Positions 35,072 through 44,604 of a stretch of DNA of 64,000 nt are shown here, one piece after another (position 1 is the first letter of the stretch; each line of letters opens with the position of its first letter). Under the pieces are notes generated by a model. The model ran no database searches. It worked only from the letters and a program-made list of their open reading frames with translations, and had not been told where the DNA came from. Position numbers and translations under genes: made by a program. The stretch is from Kriegella aquimaris (GTDB lineage Bacteria > Bacteroidota > Bacteroidia > Flavobacteriales > Flavobacteriaceae): NCBI RefSeq assembly GCF_900103215.1, contig NZ_FNGV01000004.1, positions 124,001 to 188,000 on the forward strand. Reading direction: 5' to 3'.

Positions 35072-36103
35072 CTAAGATTCAGCAATTAATTCCTTGTCTT
35101 TATTTTCCAAGGGTAGAAATTGTACATCCAAATAACCGCCACTGGCATTGTCGTCTGTCACTATTTGAGGGGTTCCTTTAACCAATTCCATAGAAAAACG
35201 ATGCGTATGGCCGGCAAATACCCCAAGAAGGTTTGAGGCAGAGAACACCTCTTTGTGAAAGTCAAATGTTGTTTGAGTGTGGCCTGACTCCGGCCATTTC
35301 GGTCTTCGCTCAATTTCAAAATTAGTATCACTCTCGGCGCCCCAATTCGGGTTTCCGCAACCAAAGGAGATACGCTTTCCCGGGGCGTACATCGGGATAT
35401 GAACTAAAAGTACCAATGGCAAACCACTCGCTACCTGCTCTCTAAAAAAAGCGAGTTGGTCTTGATTAATTTGGTAAGTAGAATTATCGATGGCTATAAA
35501 CCGAACCCCTTTTACATCGGTAGTTGCCATCAACGGATGCTTTCCCTGATATAAGGGCAACAATCTTTTTTGAATCCATGTATCACGCAAGTCTTCAAGC
35601 GCACCTTCCATTCCTTCATAATGCCAATCATGGTTTCCGGCAATATAAATATATGGAATACCTGTTTCCTTCAATCGTTCCAAAACCCATTCGATAGCAA
35701 TTTCAGAAGGAAAACTAAAAAGGTCGCCCACCAATGTAATTAAATCTGCATTTGCTTCTTTGGCCAGTTTTAGAGTTGCAACAAATGTCTCTTCAGGGTT
35801 GGTCTTTTCTCTCGTTTGAAAATGCGTTGTTTCATTATAGGCCTTGGCCATTCGACCACTAAACTCTTGAAAAGGAATTCCTCTTGCATCATCTTTAAAA
35901 AGATGGGTGTCGGTAATATGAAAAACAGTGATCGGTTCTTTAATAGCCTCTGAATAAAAGGATAACTTATTCTCTTCAACAGTTGCGCAAATTTCAGACT
36001 TCATTTTTGGCTTCCCATTCCTTTTGTTTGCAAAAGCCTTTCCTGTAAGTCCTAACCCTAATAAGGCCGCGGTGGTTTTTTGAAAGAATGATCTTCGTAT
36101 CAT
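35072..36103 (-). CDS. Exported calcineurin-like metallophosphoesterase
   Basis: A 343-residue protein. The N-terminus MIRRSFFQKTTAALLGLGL looks like a Tat signal (RRSFF plus moderate hydrophobic core). Metallophosphoesterase motifs in order: DTHLFKD (D-x-H), LVGDLFS (GD), AGNHDWH (GNHD), LVHIPM (H) and FAGHTHRF (GHTH). Binuclear metal phosphodiesterase or phosphomonoesterase; substrate unknown. ATG 36103 preferred to an upstream TTG at 36205 because a promoter element lies at 36156-36163 between them. Confidence 0.88.
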   Translation of the reverse strand: MIRRSFFQKTTAALLGLGLTGKAFANKRNGKPKMKSEICATVEENKLSFYSEAIKEPITVFHITDTHLFKDDARGIPFQEFSGRMAKAYNETTHFQTREKTNPEETFVATLKLAKEANADLITLVGDLFSFPSEIAIEWVLERLKETGIPYIYIAGNHDWHYEGMEGALEDLRDTWIQKRLLPLYQGKHPLMATTDVKGVRFIAIDNSTYQINQDQLAFFREQVASGLPLVLLVHIPMYAPGKRISFGCGNPNWGAESDTNFEIERRPKWPESGHTQTTFDFHKEVFSASNLLGVFAGHTHRFSMELVKGTPQIVTDDNASGGYLDVQFLPLENKDKELIAES

Positions 36104-36155
36104 GACTAGTTGAATTGATTTTATAAAATTTTCTATCCTTAAAATTCGATTGACA

Positions 36156-36163
36156 CAAATATA
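36156..36163 (-). promoter_or_regulatory. -7 element of the phosphoesterase gene
   Basis: Minus strand TATATTTG, perfect TAnnTTTG, 53 bases before the ATG at 36103. Supports the shorter gene start. Confidence 0.5.
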
Positions 36164-36599
36164 ACATAATTGACCTGCTATTTGGAGAAAAAGCAACCGT
36201 CGCAATCTGAAGATGCTTGTAGTTTAATAGCTAATCTCCATCTTTAACTTCCGAAAATATTGTATCGTATTGATGCTAATATGCATATCCCCTAAGAATG
36301 GACGTCTATTTTTTATATCCTCTACTCATCAATTTACATTCTTATATTTCTTAATTTGGAAGAATGAACAGGTTTAAGCCTAACAAGTGGGTTTCTCCCT
36401 GAGAATTTAAATTCCATGGGGTTGCACTAAAAAATTGTAACGAAATGCAAAAAAATAGGTGGTGAATACTTCACCCTAAAAAGAAGTGTGCTTTTAAAAT
36501 AGGGAAGGTATAAGTTGCGTATTGAAAATTTGATAGGTGTTAGAACCAATAATATAGGTAATACTTCTGCCGATACATTAAACTACAAAAATTAAAAAA
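36164..36599. other. Intergenic region with one small palindrome
   Basis: No gene is seen in these 436 bases between divergent genes. GGTGAA-TAC-TTCACC (within 36456-36478, flanked by TAGG/CTA) is a hairpin or operator candidate about 120 bases before the ATG at 36600. Otherwise AT-rich with no recognised element. Confidence 0.5.
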
Positions 36600-38108
36600 A
36601 TGCGATATATCAAAGATGCCATAGCTATCCTAATTCTAATTTTGATAATTCAACCCATAAAAGGCCAGACGGACTTGGGCATATTCGACAATCATTTAGA
36701 TATAGGCAACTGCGCGAATAAAGGATTTGCCTATTATCAAGAAGCAGATCAAACCTATGTAATCGGCGGAAGTGGCAAAAACATGTGGTTCAACGAGGAT
36801 CAGTTTCATTATTTATGGACTACACTTCAAGGTGATTTTATTTTAAGGGCCGAAGTTGATTTTATGGGAGAAGGGGTCGACCCGCATCGAAAAGTTGGCT
36901 GGATCGTTAAAAATGATTTAAACAGCGAAACACCCCATGTCAATGCCACCACTCATGGAGACGGATTGACTTCTCTACAATTTCGTAAAACGATTGATGG
37001 CAATACGGAAGAAATAATTTCGAATGACAGCTTACCCGATGTTATTCAATTGGAAAGAAAAGGGGATGATTTTATAATGTCGACCGCTAAGTTCGGGCAA
37101 GATTTTGTTGAGGTTAAATTGACAAGTACGCACCTAAGAAACCAAGTCTACGTGGGCCTCTATGTTAGCTCGCATAACTCGGATATTGTAGAAGTTGCCA
37201 AGTTTAGAAATGTTAAGATTGTTCGCCCGGCCGCCGCGGATTTTCAGCCCTACAAAGACTATATCGGTAGTAATCTAGAGATTATGGAAGTAGCTACAGG
37301 GCATCGAAAAATACTTCACAGCACATCGAACTCGATTCAGGCACCTAATTGGACGGTAGACGGAAAACAATTAATCTATAACTCCGAGGGGCGACTTTAT
37401 CGATACCATCTGAATAACGGGGTTATAAGTCCGCTGAACACCGGTTTTGCAATCAAAAACAACAATGACCATGTATTATCATTTGATGGCACCTTATTGG
37501 GCATAAGTCATCACAACGGCAATGACAACAATAGTTCTACAATATATTACCTGCCTTCTCAAGGTGACTCACTACCTGCAGTGGTTACGAAACCTGGTGT
37601 CGGGAATTCTTACCTACACGGATGGTCTCCCGACAATCAAAAGATGATATTTACAGGCCACCGAAAAGGTCAATACGATATTTATTCCGTTGATTTAAAG
37701 ACCGGCAACGAAAAACAATTGACCAATCAAAAGACATTAGATGATGGACCGGAATACAGCCCTGACGGTAAGCAAATCTTCTTCAATTCGGCAAGGAATG
37801 GTAAAATGAAACTTTGGAGCATGGATTCCGAAGGAAAAAATCAAACACAACTAACTTTTGACGAATACAATGATTGGTTCCCCCATGTTAGCCCAGATCA
37901 AAAATGGATTGTTTTTATATCTTTTCCAAAGGAAATTGACCCAAATGATCACCCGTTTTACAAGCATTGCTTATTGCGCATTATACCCTTTAAAGGTGGT
38001 ACTCCAAGGATAATTGGATATTTATATGGTGGACAAGGCTCAATAAATGTACCCAGTTGGTCTCCTGACAGTAGGTTTATATCATTTATTTCAAATTCGA
38101 AGTTATAG
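36600..38108 (+). CDS. TolB-like WD40/beta-propeller secreted protein
   Basis: A 502-residue protein with an N-terminal signal peptide (ILILILIIQPIKGQ). Residues about 40-200 form a jelly-roll-like domain (DUF1349-type, DFILRAEVDFMG, GWIVKNDL). Residues about 220-500 contain TolB-type propeller repeats, each ending in a phrase such as APNWTVDGKQLIYNS, LHGWSPDNQKMIFTG, GPEYSPDGKQIFFNS, FPHVSPDQKWIVFIS, VPSWSPDSRFISF. Probable periplasmic sugar- or protein-binding protein or hydrolase; catalytic residues are not evident. Stands alone; the 3' flank is noncoding. Confidence 0.83.
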   Translation: MRYIKDAIAILILILIIQPIKGQTDLGIFDNHLDIGNCANKGFAYYQEADQTYVIGGSGKNMWFNEDQFHYLWTTLQGDFILRAEVDFMGEGVDPHRKVGWIVKNDLNSETPHVNATTHGDGLTSLQFRKTIDGNTEEIISNDSLPDVIQLERKGDDFIMSTAKFGQDFVEVKLTSTHLRNQVYVGLYVSSHNSDIVEVAKFRNVKIVRPAAADFQPYKDYIGSNLEIMEVATGHRKILHSTSNSIQAPNWTVDGKQLIYNSEGRLYRYHLNNGVISPLNTGFAIKNNNDHVLSFDGTLLGISHHNGNDNNSSTIYYLPSQGDSLPAVVTKPGVGNSYLHGWSPDNQKMIFTGHRKGQYDIYSVDLKTGNEKQLTNQKTLDDGPEYSPDGKQIFFNSARNGKMKLWSMDSEGKNQTQLTFDEYNDWFPHVSPDQKWIVFISFPKEIDPNDHPFYKHCLLRIIPFKGGTPRIIGYLYGGQGSINVPSWSPDSRFISFISNSKL

Positions 38109-38448
38109 CTGACCAGTTGCAACTGAGAATTCATCAACTTTTCTATGTTTGGAATAAAAAGAAGGTATTTTATTTACCAATGCTGCCAGATTTTAAGCTT
38201 GAGCAATGAAGAAACTGAAAAGCATAAAAGTCAATAAATTTCAGCCTATAAAACTCGCCCCATGAAAATCTCCAGTTTTTTTCAGCATGGTTGACATTCT
38301 TTGAGAACAATAAGGGGTGTTTAAAAAGGGGGTATCAAACGCTATTACGAACAAAGTGAAGTAATCTGTGTCTAGATTTCCAGTAGTTTACAGATTGCTT
38401 CGTGCCTCGCAAAAGCGGTTGCAAACACTTTTTAGCCACTCCCTCCCT
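38109..38448. other. Intergenic region holding an interspersed palindrome
   Basis: No gene in these 340 bases. The only structure is the REP-like palindrome at 38358-38401; the rest shows no conserved element. Confidence 0.6.
38358..38401. repeat. REP-like interspersed palindrome
   Basis: GAAGTAATCTGT (38358-38369) and ACAGATTGCTTC (38390-38401) pair at 11 of 12 positions around a 20-base loop; flanks GAAC...GTGCCTCGC extend the symmetry weakly. The phrase CAGATTGCTTCGTGCCTCGC resembles the abundant intergenic palindromes of many Bacteroidota genomes. Confidence 0.65.
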
Positions 38449-39615
38449 TTATTGTAATGCCTGTTCAATATCAGCAATAATATCGTCGATATGCTCCAAC
38501 CCTACCGAGACGCGTACCATACCATCGGTAATGCCTGTTTGATTGCGCTCTTCGACAGATAATTTACTATGGGTCGTAGATGCCGGGTGCGTTACGATAC
38601 TACGTGAATCACCTAGATTAGCCGAAAGCGACAACATTTCTATGGCATCGAAGAATTTTCGCCCGGCTTCTAGTCCGCCTTTGACTTCAAAAGCTACGAC
38701 ACAGCCGCCTGCCTTCATCTGTTTTTTTGCAATTTCATGTTGGGGATGCGATTTCAAAAACGGATATTTCACCCAATTCACTCCCTCATGGCCTTCTAAG
38801 AATTCGGCCAATTTCAGTGCATTTTCACAATGCCGATCGACGCGAACGGCCAAAGTCTCTAAACTTTTTGATAACACCCAGGCATTAAAGGGGGATAACG
38901 AAGGACCGGTAATTCGTGAAAATCGATAAATTTTATCGATAAGCGCAGCCGTACCCACGGTAATTCCGGCCAGTACCCTACCCTGTCCGTCCATAAGCTT
39001 GGTGCCTGAATGAATGACCAAATCTGCCCCGAACTTAATCGGCTGTTGTAAATAAGGCGATGCAAAACAGTTATCGATGATAAAAATCAAATTGTTTTTC
39101 TTGGCAATTCTTCCCAAAACTTTCAAATCAAGAATATCTACCCCCGGATTTGTCGGCGATTCGGCATATAGAATTTTGGTATTTGGTGTGATCAGGCTTT
39201 CTATGGTGTCGACCTCATCAATCTTAAAATAGGAATGATCGATATTCCATTTTGGAAATACACTATCGAACAGTCCGTGTGTAGAACCGAAAATACTTCG
39301 TGCGGAGATTACATGATCTCCACTATCGAGCAATGCGGCAAAAGTTGAAAATACGGCCGCCATACCCGAAGCAAAAGCAAAACCACTTTCAGCACCTTCC
39401 ATCTGGCATACCTTCTCAATAAATTCTGACGTATTGGGGTTCGCGTACCTTGAATAGATATTCCGTTCCTTCTCTTCTGCAAAGGAAGCGCGCATATCTT
39501 CGGCGTCATCGAAAACAAAGCTTGAAGTCAAATACATCGGCGAGGAATGCTCTAAAAATTGTGAGCGTTCCAATTGGGTACGTATCGCGTTGGTTTCGAA
39601 TTTTTTATTGTTCAT
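38449..39615 (-). CDS. Trans-sulfuration enzyme, O-succinylhomoserine sulfhydrylase-like (MetZ/MetB family)
   Basis: A 388-residue Cys/Met-metabolism PLP enzyme. It shows NIYSRYANPN, FAFASGMAAVFST, AESPTNPGVDILDL, DNCFASPYLQQP, the PLP-lysine in HSGTKLMDGQGR, and MLSLSANLGDSRSIVTHPASTTHSKL. Closest in feel to MetZ; cystathionine gamma-synthase or lyase cannot be excluded. It is the last gene of the metY-fusion-metZ series, 78 bases after the fusion, and would condense activated homoserine with sulfide or cysteine. Paired with metY, it gives two PLP sulfhydrylases in one unit. Confidence 0.88.
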   Translation of the reverse strand: MNNKKFETNAIRTQLERSQFLEHSSPMYLTSSFVFDDAEDMRASFAEEKERNIYSRYANPNTSEFIEKVCQMEGAESGFAFASGMAAVFSTFAALLDSGDHVISARSIFGSTHGLFDSVFPKWNIDHSYFKIDEVDTIESLITPNTKILYAESPTNPGVDILDLKVLGRIAKKNNLIFIIDNCFASPYLQQPIKFGADLVIHSGTKLMDGQGRVLAGITVGTAALIDKIYRFSRITGPSLSPFNAWVLSKSLETLAVRVDRHCENALKLAEFLEGHEGVNWVKYPFLKSHPQHEIAKKQMKAGGCVVAFEVKGGLEAGRKFFDAIEMLSLSANLGDSRSIVTHPASTTHSKLSVEERNQTGITDGMVRVSVGLEHIDDIIADIEQALQ

Positions 39616-39693
39616 TATAATCCACTTTTTAATCTTCTACTCCGTTCAATCTTCCTATAATCCTAATTAATGTCCCTCAGGGATTAGTCGTAA

Positions 39694-42600
39694 CTACCCC
39701 TTCTCAGCTATCCGTAGTATATCGCCAAAAACACCTCTAGCGGTTACTGCGGCACCGGCACCGGCACCTTGAATAACCAACGGGTTTTCACCATAAGACT
39801 CCGTATATATTTCGATAATCGAATCGGATCCTTTTACTTGCCCTAAAGCACTTTCTTTGGGTACGGATACTAATTTGACATCCAAAATTCCTTTTTCCTT
39901 TTGCAAATTACCGTGCAAATCGCCCACGTAACGCAGTACCTGATTCGGTTTTTGATTTTTCTTTATCTCATTGAACTTATCATCGAGTACATCAAGGTTC
40001 TTTAAAAAGAAATCTACATCCCCTTTCTGCAAGGCACCCGGAATCAAGTTCTCGATATTGATATCAGCGAATTCGTTATGCAAATCAAGCTCCCGTGCCA
40101 AAATCAGCAATTTACGCCCCACATCATTTCCGGAAAGGTCTTCCCGTGGGTCTGGTTCGGTAAACCCCTTTTGCATGGCATCTTTTAAAATCGAGGAAAA
40201 TGGTGCGCCTACCTCTGAAAAGGTATTGAAAATATAGCTTAACGAGCCTGAAAAAACACCTTTGATCCTGGTAATGTTCTCTCCGGACAAATGCAAGAGT
40301 TTAATCGTATCGATTAACGGTAATCCGGCACCCACATTGGTCTCGTACAAATATTGTTTTTGATTTTTCACCAACTCTTCCCGTAGCAATTGATAATAAT
40401 CGAACCCTAATGTATTCGCTATTTTGTTGGAGGATACCAGATCAAAACCATTTTCTACAAACTCAAAATAGTTCGCTACAAAATCGGAACTCGCCGTATT
40501 ATCGACCACAATTAAATTCTCAAGATGGTTCTTTCTTGCATAGTCAAAGATGTCTTTTAATTCGTATGGCTGCCCCTTATCCTTAATGGCAGATTTCCAC
40601 GTTTTAGGAATTCCATCTTTACTGAATAACACTTTTTTAGAATTGGCTACTGCAAAAACATTCAAATCGACCTGTTTTCTTTTTTCAATGGTCTTGGAAG
40701 ATTTCAAGATTTGGTCTATCAACGTACCTCCTACATTTCCATGACCAAAAATGGCGATATTCACTTTTTTGTTGATGCCGAAAATTTGTCCGTGCATAAC
40801 GTTCAATGCCTTATGCAAGTCAGATTTTTTGACAACCAGACTCACATTTTTGCCTGAAACGGTATTATTAAAAAGTAAAGGAACGATTTGGTTTTTAATC
40901 AATGCATTGTACGGCTTATGAAACGTACTCAAGTCTTGTCCTACAATGGAAATTACCGAAACCCCTTCCGTCACGGTAATCATATTTATGTCTTTGGATT
41001 TAAAATCACCTGTAAACTCTTCCTCTAAAGCTCTTTTGGCACGCTGTGCGCGATCTTGTTTTACGACAAGACCGATTCCTCTTTCCGAAGAACCTTGTGC
41101 AATGATACTTACGCTAATATTATTAGCCTCTAAAGTTTTAAAAATACGGGCATCGATACCTACTTTACCTAAAAGCCCCCTACCTTCTAAATTTATTAGC
41201 GCCACATCTTCAATGACCGAGAGCGACTTGATACCTTCCTTGCTTGATTTCGCACTAATCAAAGTGCCTTCGTTATCATCATTATAGGTATTGAGAATAC
41301 GTAACGGAATGTTCTTCTCTATCAGTGGAATTATCGTTTTCGCATGTAAAATGGTAGCCCCGAAATTCGCCAGTTCATTAGCTTCGGCATACGAGAGGTT
41401 TGCTATGCGCTTCGCCTCGGAAACATAATCTGGATTGGCCGTAAAAATACCGTCTACATGTGTATAATTCTGTAATTCTTCGGCATCTAAAAAATTAGCG
41501 ATCAAAGCCGCAGAATAATTGCTTCCGTTTCTACCCAAAGTGGTGGTCTCCCCGTTTAAGGTCGATGCAATAAAACCCGTTACCACTGCCACATGATCAT
41601 CCCCTAATTCAGAAAATCGCTTGAGTATGTTCTCTTTGGAAACATGCTCCAAAAGTTTGGCATCACCAAAGGTATCATCTGTTTTAATAAGTTCCCTGGT
41701 ATCGAACAATTCAGCCTTAATGCCTTTTCCGATCAACAATTTGGTAATAAGCTTGGCCGAAAACAATTCACCATAAGCCAATACCTCATCCTTAATTTTC
41801 GGACTATAATCGCCCAATAACGATACCCCTTCAAAGAGCTTTACCAACCCCCTGAATTCGTCAGAAAGATTGACGTTTTTAAAAGAATGTTTTTGATACT
41901 TCTCAAAAGCCTCAAAATCTTTTTTATAATCTTCCCCGTTAGCTGCCTTTTCCAACATGACCTCTAGCTGATCTGTACTTTTCCCTCTGGCGGAAAGGAC
42001 TACCGCTATTTTTTCTTCATTTTTGACCTTATCGGAGATAATTTCGAGCACTCTGCCCAAGCCTTCACCGTTACTCAACGATTTACCACCAAATTTTAAA
42101 ACCTTTATCTTTTTTGATTTTCCATTTTGGTTAAATATACCGTTTAGCAGTTTCTGCATCTGATCGAACTCAATCAAAAAGGCATCATGACCATGAAGTG
42201 ATTGTACTTCGCCATAGGTCACATTACTGTTCGCCTGGGCCAATTGTTTGAAGGTGTCTTTATTTTCTTTTGCTGTAAAGAACAAATCTGAATCGACCCC
42301 AATAATATGAATATTGGTATCACTGTTCTGCAAGTCTATAAAAGCCTGTTCCCCATTTCTAGTGATGTCAATGGTTTTCAGCAATTGATTCATCAACTTA
42401 TAGGCTGACAATTGAAACCTATCTTTTAATTTATCACCGTGGTGCATCAACCAACTTTCAACGTTGAACACCTGAAGTTCTTTATTGGTACTCCTTTTAA
42501 AACGCTCTTTAAACGATTCAGGCGTGCGGTAGCACAACATGGCGTGCATGCGCGCATCGTGTACCGGATGTTTTGAATTTATTAAAAATTGCTCTTGAAT

Positions 42601-43086
42601 CTGGCAATTGGCGATAAGCCAATCGGTCGATTTCCAATCCGATGCCACAGGAACAAGATGCTCCGTAATTTTCGGATTCAAAGCGGCCATTTCCCAAGCG
42701 ATGCCACCACCTAAGGATCCCCCGATTATGGCGAACAATTTCTTTATTTTGAGCTCTTGAAGTCCCCACAAAAATATTTGAGCCATATCACCGGACACAA
42801 AATCTTTATAATTCTCGATAACAAAACCATCATGCCCATTACCTGGAACATTAAAGGCTAGAACTGTATATTTATTGGTATCGATACATTTGCCTTCCCC
42901 AATAATGGCAGACCACCAACCATCGTCTCCGGTGACATTGGAGTTGCCGGTCAAAGCATGATTGACCAAAACAATTGGTGCCGAATGCAATTCTTTACCA
43001 AATACTTGGTAAGAAAGGTCGATAGGCTGAGAGACCCCGCTAAGCGTGGTGAAATTCTTAAGTTTGAGGTGATGTAACATAGTCAT
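39694..43086 (-). CDS. thrA: Trifunctional homoserine O-acyltransferase / aspartokinase / homoserine dehydrogenase fusion
   Basis: A 1130-residue protein. Residues about 1-320 are a MetX-type alpha/beta-hydrolase: ALTGNSNVTGDDGWW, nucleophile Ser124 in IGGSLGGGIAWEMA, Asp in GVDSDLFF and His in SLHGHDAFLIE. Residues about 326-770 are aspartokinase plus ACT domains (KVLKFGGKSLSNGE, FIASTLNGETTTLGRNGSNYS, VIEDVALINLEGRGLLGKVG). Residues about 777-1130 are homoserine dehydrogenase (NIAIFGHGNVGGTL, KGVFSGSLSYIFN, FTEPDPREDLSGNDVGRKL). Bifunctional AK-HSD is common; an N-terminal MetX fusion carries aspartate to O-acylhomoserine (the aspartate-semialdehyde dehydrogenase step excepted) on one chain. 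ATG 43086, or 43080. 46 bases after metY. Confidence 0.93.
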   Translation of the reverse strand: MTMLHHLKLKNFTTLSGVSQPIDLSYQVFGKELHSAPIVLVNHALTGNSNVTGDDGWWSAIIGEGKCIDTNKYTVLAFNVPGNGHDGFVIENYKDFVSGDMAQIFLWGLQELKIKKLFAIIGGSLGGGIAWEMAALNPKITEHLVPVASDWKSTDWLIANCQIQEQFLINSKHPVHDARMHAMLCYRTPESFKERFKRSTNKELQVFNVESWLMHHGDKLKDRFQLSAYKLMNQLLKTIDITRNGEQAFIDLQNSDTNIHIIGVDSDLFFTAKENKDTFKQLAQANSNVTYGEVQSLHGHDAFLIEFDQMQKLLNGIFNQNGKSKKIKVLKFGGKSLSNGEGLGRVLEIISDKVKNEEKIAVVLSARGKSTDQLEVMLEKAANGEDYKKDFEAFEKYQKHSFKNVNLSDEFRGLVKLFEGVSLLGDYSPKIKDEVLAYGELFSAKLITKLLIGKGIKAELFDTRELIKTDDTFGDAKLLEHVSKENILKRFSELGDDHVAVVTGFIASTLNGETTTLGRNGSNYSAALIANFLDAEELQNYTHVDGIFTANPDYVSEAKRIANLSYAEANELANFGATILHAKTIIPLIEKNIPLRILNTYNDDNEGTLISAKSSKEGIKSLSVIEDVALINLEGRGLLGKVGIDARIFKTLEANNISVSIIAQGSSERGIGLVVKQDRAQRAKRALEEEFTGDFKSKDINMITVTEGVSVISIVGQDLSTFHKPYNALIKNQIVPLLFNNTVSGKNVSLVVKKSDLHKALNVMHGQIFGINKKVNIAIFGHGNVGGTLIDQILKSSKTIEKRKQVDLNVFAVANSKKVLFSKDGIPKTWKSAIKDKGQPYELKDIFDYARKNHLENLIVVDNTASSDFVANYFEFVENGFDLVSSNKIANTLGFDYYQLLREELVKNQKQYLYETNVGAGLPLIDTIKLLHLSGENITRIKGVFSGSLSYIFNTFSEVGAPFSSILKDAMQKGFTEPDPREDLSGNDVGRKLLILARELDLHNEFADINIENLIPGALQKGDVDFFLKNLDVLDDKFNEIKKNQKPNQVLRYVGDLHGNLQKEKGILDVKLVSVPKESALGQVKGSDSIIEIYTESYGENPLVIQGAGAGAAVTARGVFGDILRIAEKG

Positions 43087-43132
43087 CAATTAGACCTTTC
43101 GGGTATTATCGACCCGAAAGGTCCGTTTCAAT

Positions 43133-44407
43133 TTATAGTGTTGCGAAAGCTTGTTCTAAATCGGCTTTAAGATCATCAAGATCTTCCAAGCCTACGGACA
43201 AACGAATCAAATCTTGACCAACTCCTGCGGCATCTTGCTGCTCTGCTGTCAATTGTTGGTGTGTTGTACTTGCCGGATGAATTATCAAAGATTTGGTATC
43301 ACCGATATTTGCCAACAAAGAGAATATCTTAGTCGCATCGGTAAGCTTCTTTGCAGCTTCAAATCCGCCTTTTATGCCAAATGTCACCAATCCACTTTGT
43401 CCTTTTGGTAAATATTCCTGTGCCAAATCGTAGTATTTGCTACTCTTCAAGCCTGGGTAATTCACCCATTCTACTTCTTCCCTAGCTTCTAACCAAGTAG
43501 CCAAAGCCAAGGCGTTTTCGCTGTGTTGTTTTATACGTACCGATAGGGTCTCCAAACCTTGAATAATTTGGAACGCATTAAACGGACTTAACGCTCCACC
43601 AAAATCACGTAATCCTTCTAAAATCAATTTAAAAGTAAAGGCGGCAGCACCCAAAGCTTCGCTATAGACCAAACCATGGTAGCCTGCGGAAGGCTCCGTG
43701 AATTCTGGAAATTTCCCGTTTGTCCAATCAAAAGTTCCCGCATCGATTACGGCCCCACCTAAAGAGGTTCCTTGACCACCGATATATTTTGTAAGTGAGT
43801 GAACGACCAAGTTTGCACCATATTCAATAGGATTTAATAGCGCAGGTGAGGCAACTGTATTATCAACGATGAATGGAACTTGGGCTGCTTGGGCTTGTTT
43901 TGAGATTGCCTTTAAGTCCAATACATCCAATTTCGGGTTTCCTAGTGACTCTACGAAAAATGCGCGGGTATTATCTTTTACAGCTTTTCCAAAACTTTCC
44001 GGATCGGAAGCATCGACAAACGTAGTCGTAATGCCCAATCTTGGCAACGTAACATTCAATAAATTAAAAGTCCCACCGTATAAACTACTCGAAGCCACAA
44101 TATGGTCACCCGATTTTAATAGCGTCATTAAACTTGAAGAAATAGCGGAAGCGCCCGAAGCAAAAACTACAGCTCCGACACCACCTTCCAAAGCCGCCAA
44201 TCTATTTTGTAAAATTTCATTGGTAGGATTGTTCAACCGTGTGTAAATGAACCCTAATTCCGCTAATGAGAACAAATTAGCCGCATGATCTGTATTATCA
44301 AAAACATACGATGAAGTCTGATAGATAGGAACTGCTCGTGTTCCTGCTGTTTTTGTTGTATCATGCCCGGCATGCAAAGCATTCGTTGAAAATTTTTGGT
44401 CACTCAT
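43133..44407 (-). CDS. metY: O-acetylhomoserine sulfhydrylase (aminocarboxypropyltransferase)
   Basis: MetY joins O-acetylhomoserine and sulfide to homocysteine. The 424-residue PLP enzyme has FSTNALHAGHDTT, YTRLNNPTNEILQNRLAALEGG, VESLGNPKLDVLDL, DNTVASPALLNP, the PLP-lysine in VHSLTKYIGGQGTSLGG, and SLLANIGDTKSLIIHPASTTHQQL. The 20-residue insertion after the lysine is typical of MetY, longer than in MetB. First gene below a SAM-I riboswitch; ATG at 44407 is preceded by a 197-base leader. Confidence 0.95.
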   Translation of the reverse strand: MSDQKFSTNALHAGHDTTKTAGTRAVPIYQTSSYVFDNTDHAANLFSLAELGFIYTRLNNPTNEILQNRLAALEGGVGAVVFASGASAISSSLMTLLKSGDHIVASSSLYGGTFNLLNVTLPRLGITTTFVDASDPESFGKAVKDNTRAFFVESLGNPKLDVLDLKAISKQAQAAQVPFIVDNTVASPALLNPIEYGANLVVHSLTKYIGGQGTSLGGAVIDAGTFDWTNGKFPEFTEPSAGYHGLVYSEALGAAAFTFKLILEGLRDFGGALSPFNAFQIIQGLETLSVRIKQHSENALALATWLEAREEVEWVNYPGLKSSKYYDLAQEYLPKGQSGLVTFGIKGGFEAAKKLTDATKIFSLLANIGDTKSLIIHPASTTHQQLTAEQQDAAGVGQDLIRLSVGLEDLDDLKADLEQAFATL

Positions 44408-44421
44408 AATCTTTTAGTTTT

Positions 44422-44478
44422 ATGTATCCGTTATTATTTAGATACGGGTTTTTTAATAAACTCCCATTTTCAATGGGA
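44422..44478 (-). other. Leader elements between the metY riboswitch and metY
   Basis: Two items. A perfect hairpin TCCCATT-GAA-AATGGGA (44478-44462, minus strand) followed by GTTTATT, a weak terminator candidate. Then AACGGATACAT (44432-44422), an 11-base sequence identical to one at the metH start (23371-23361). In this leader GTATC...GATAC can fold locally. Together these are the likely expression platform of the riboswitch. Confidence 0.5.
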
Positions 44479-44604
44479 ATATAATTATTCTTGAGGCATG
44501 AAAGTGCTCAAAAAAAATTAAAAAGCCAAACCCTGCGCCGACCGCAATCAGGTAAAATCAAAAAGTTAAAAAGAAAGAGAAATTACTATTGTAATTCGTT
44601 TTTC

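Noticed and set aside
36104-36205. 34-codon N-terminal extension of the phosphoesterase from a TTG
   Set aside because: A perfect -7 promoter element lies within it and the Tat-like signal starts at the ATG at 36103.
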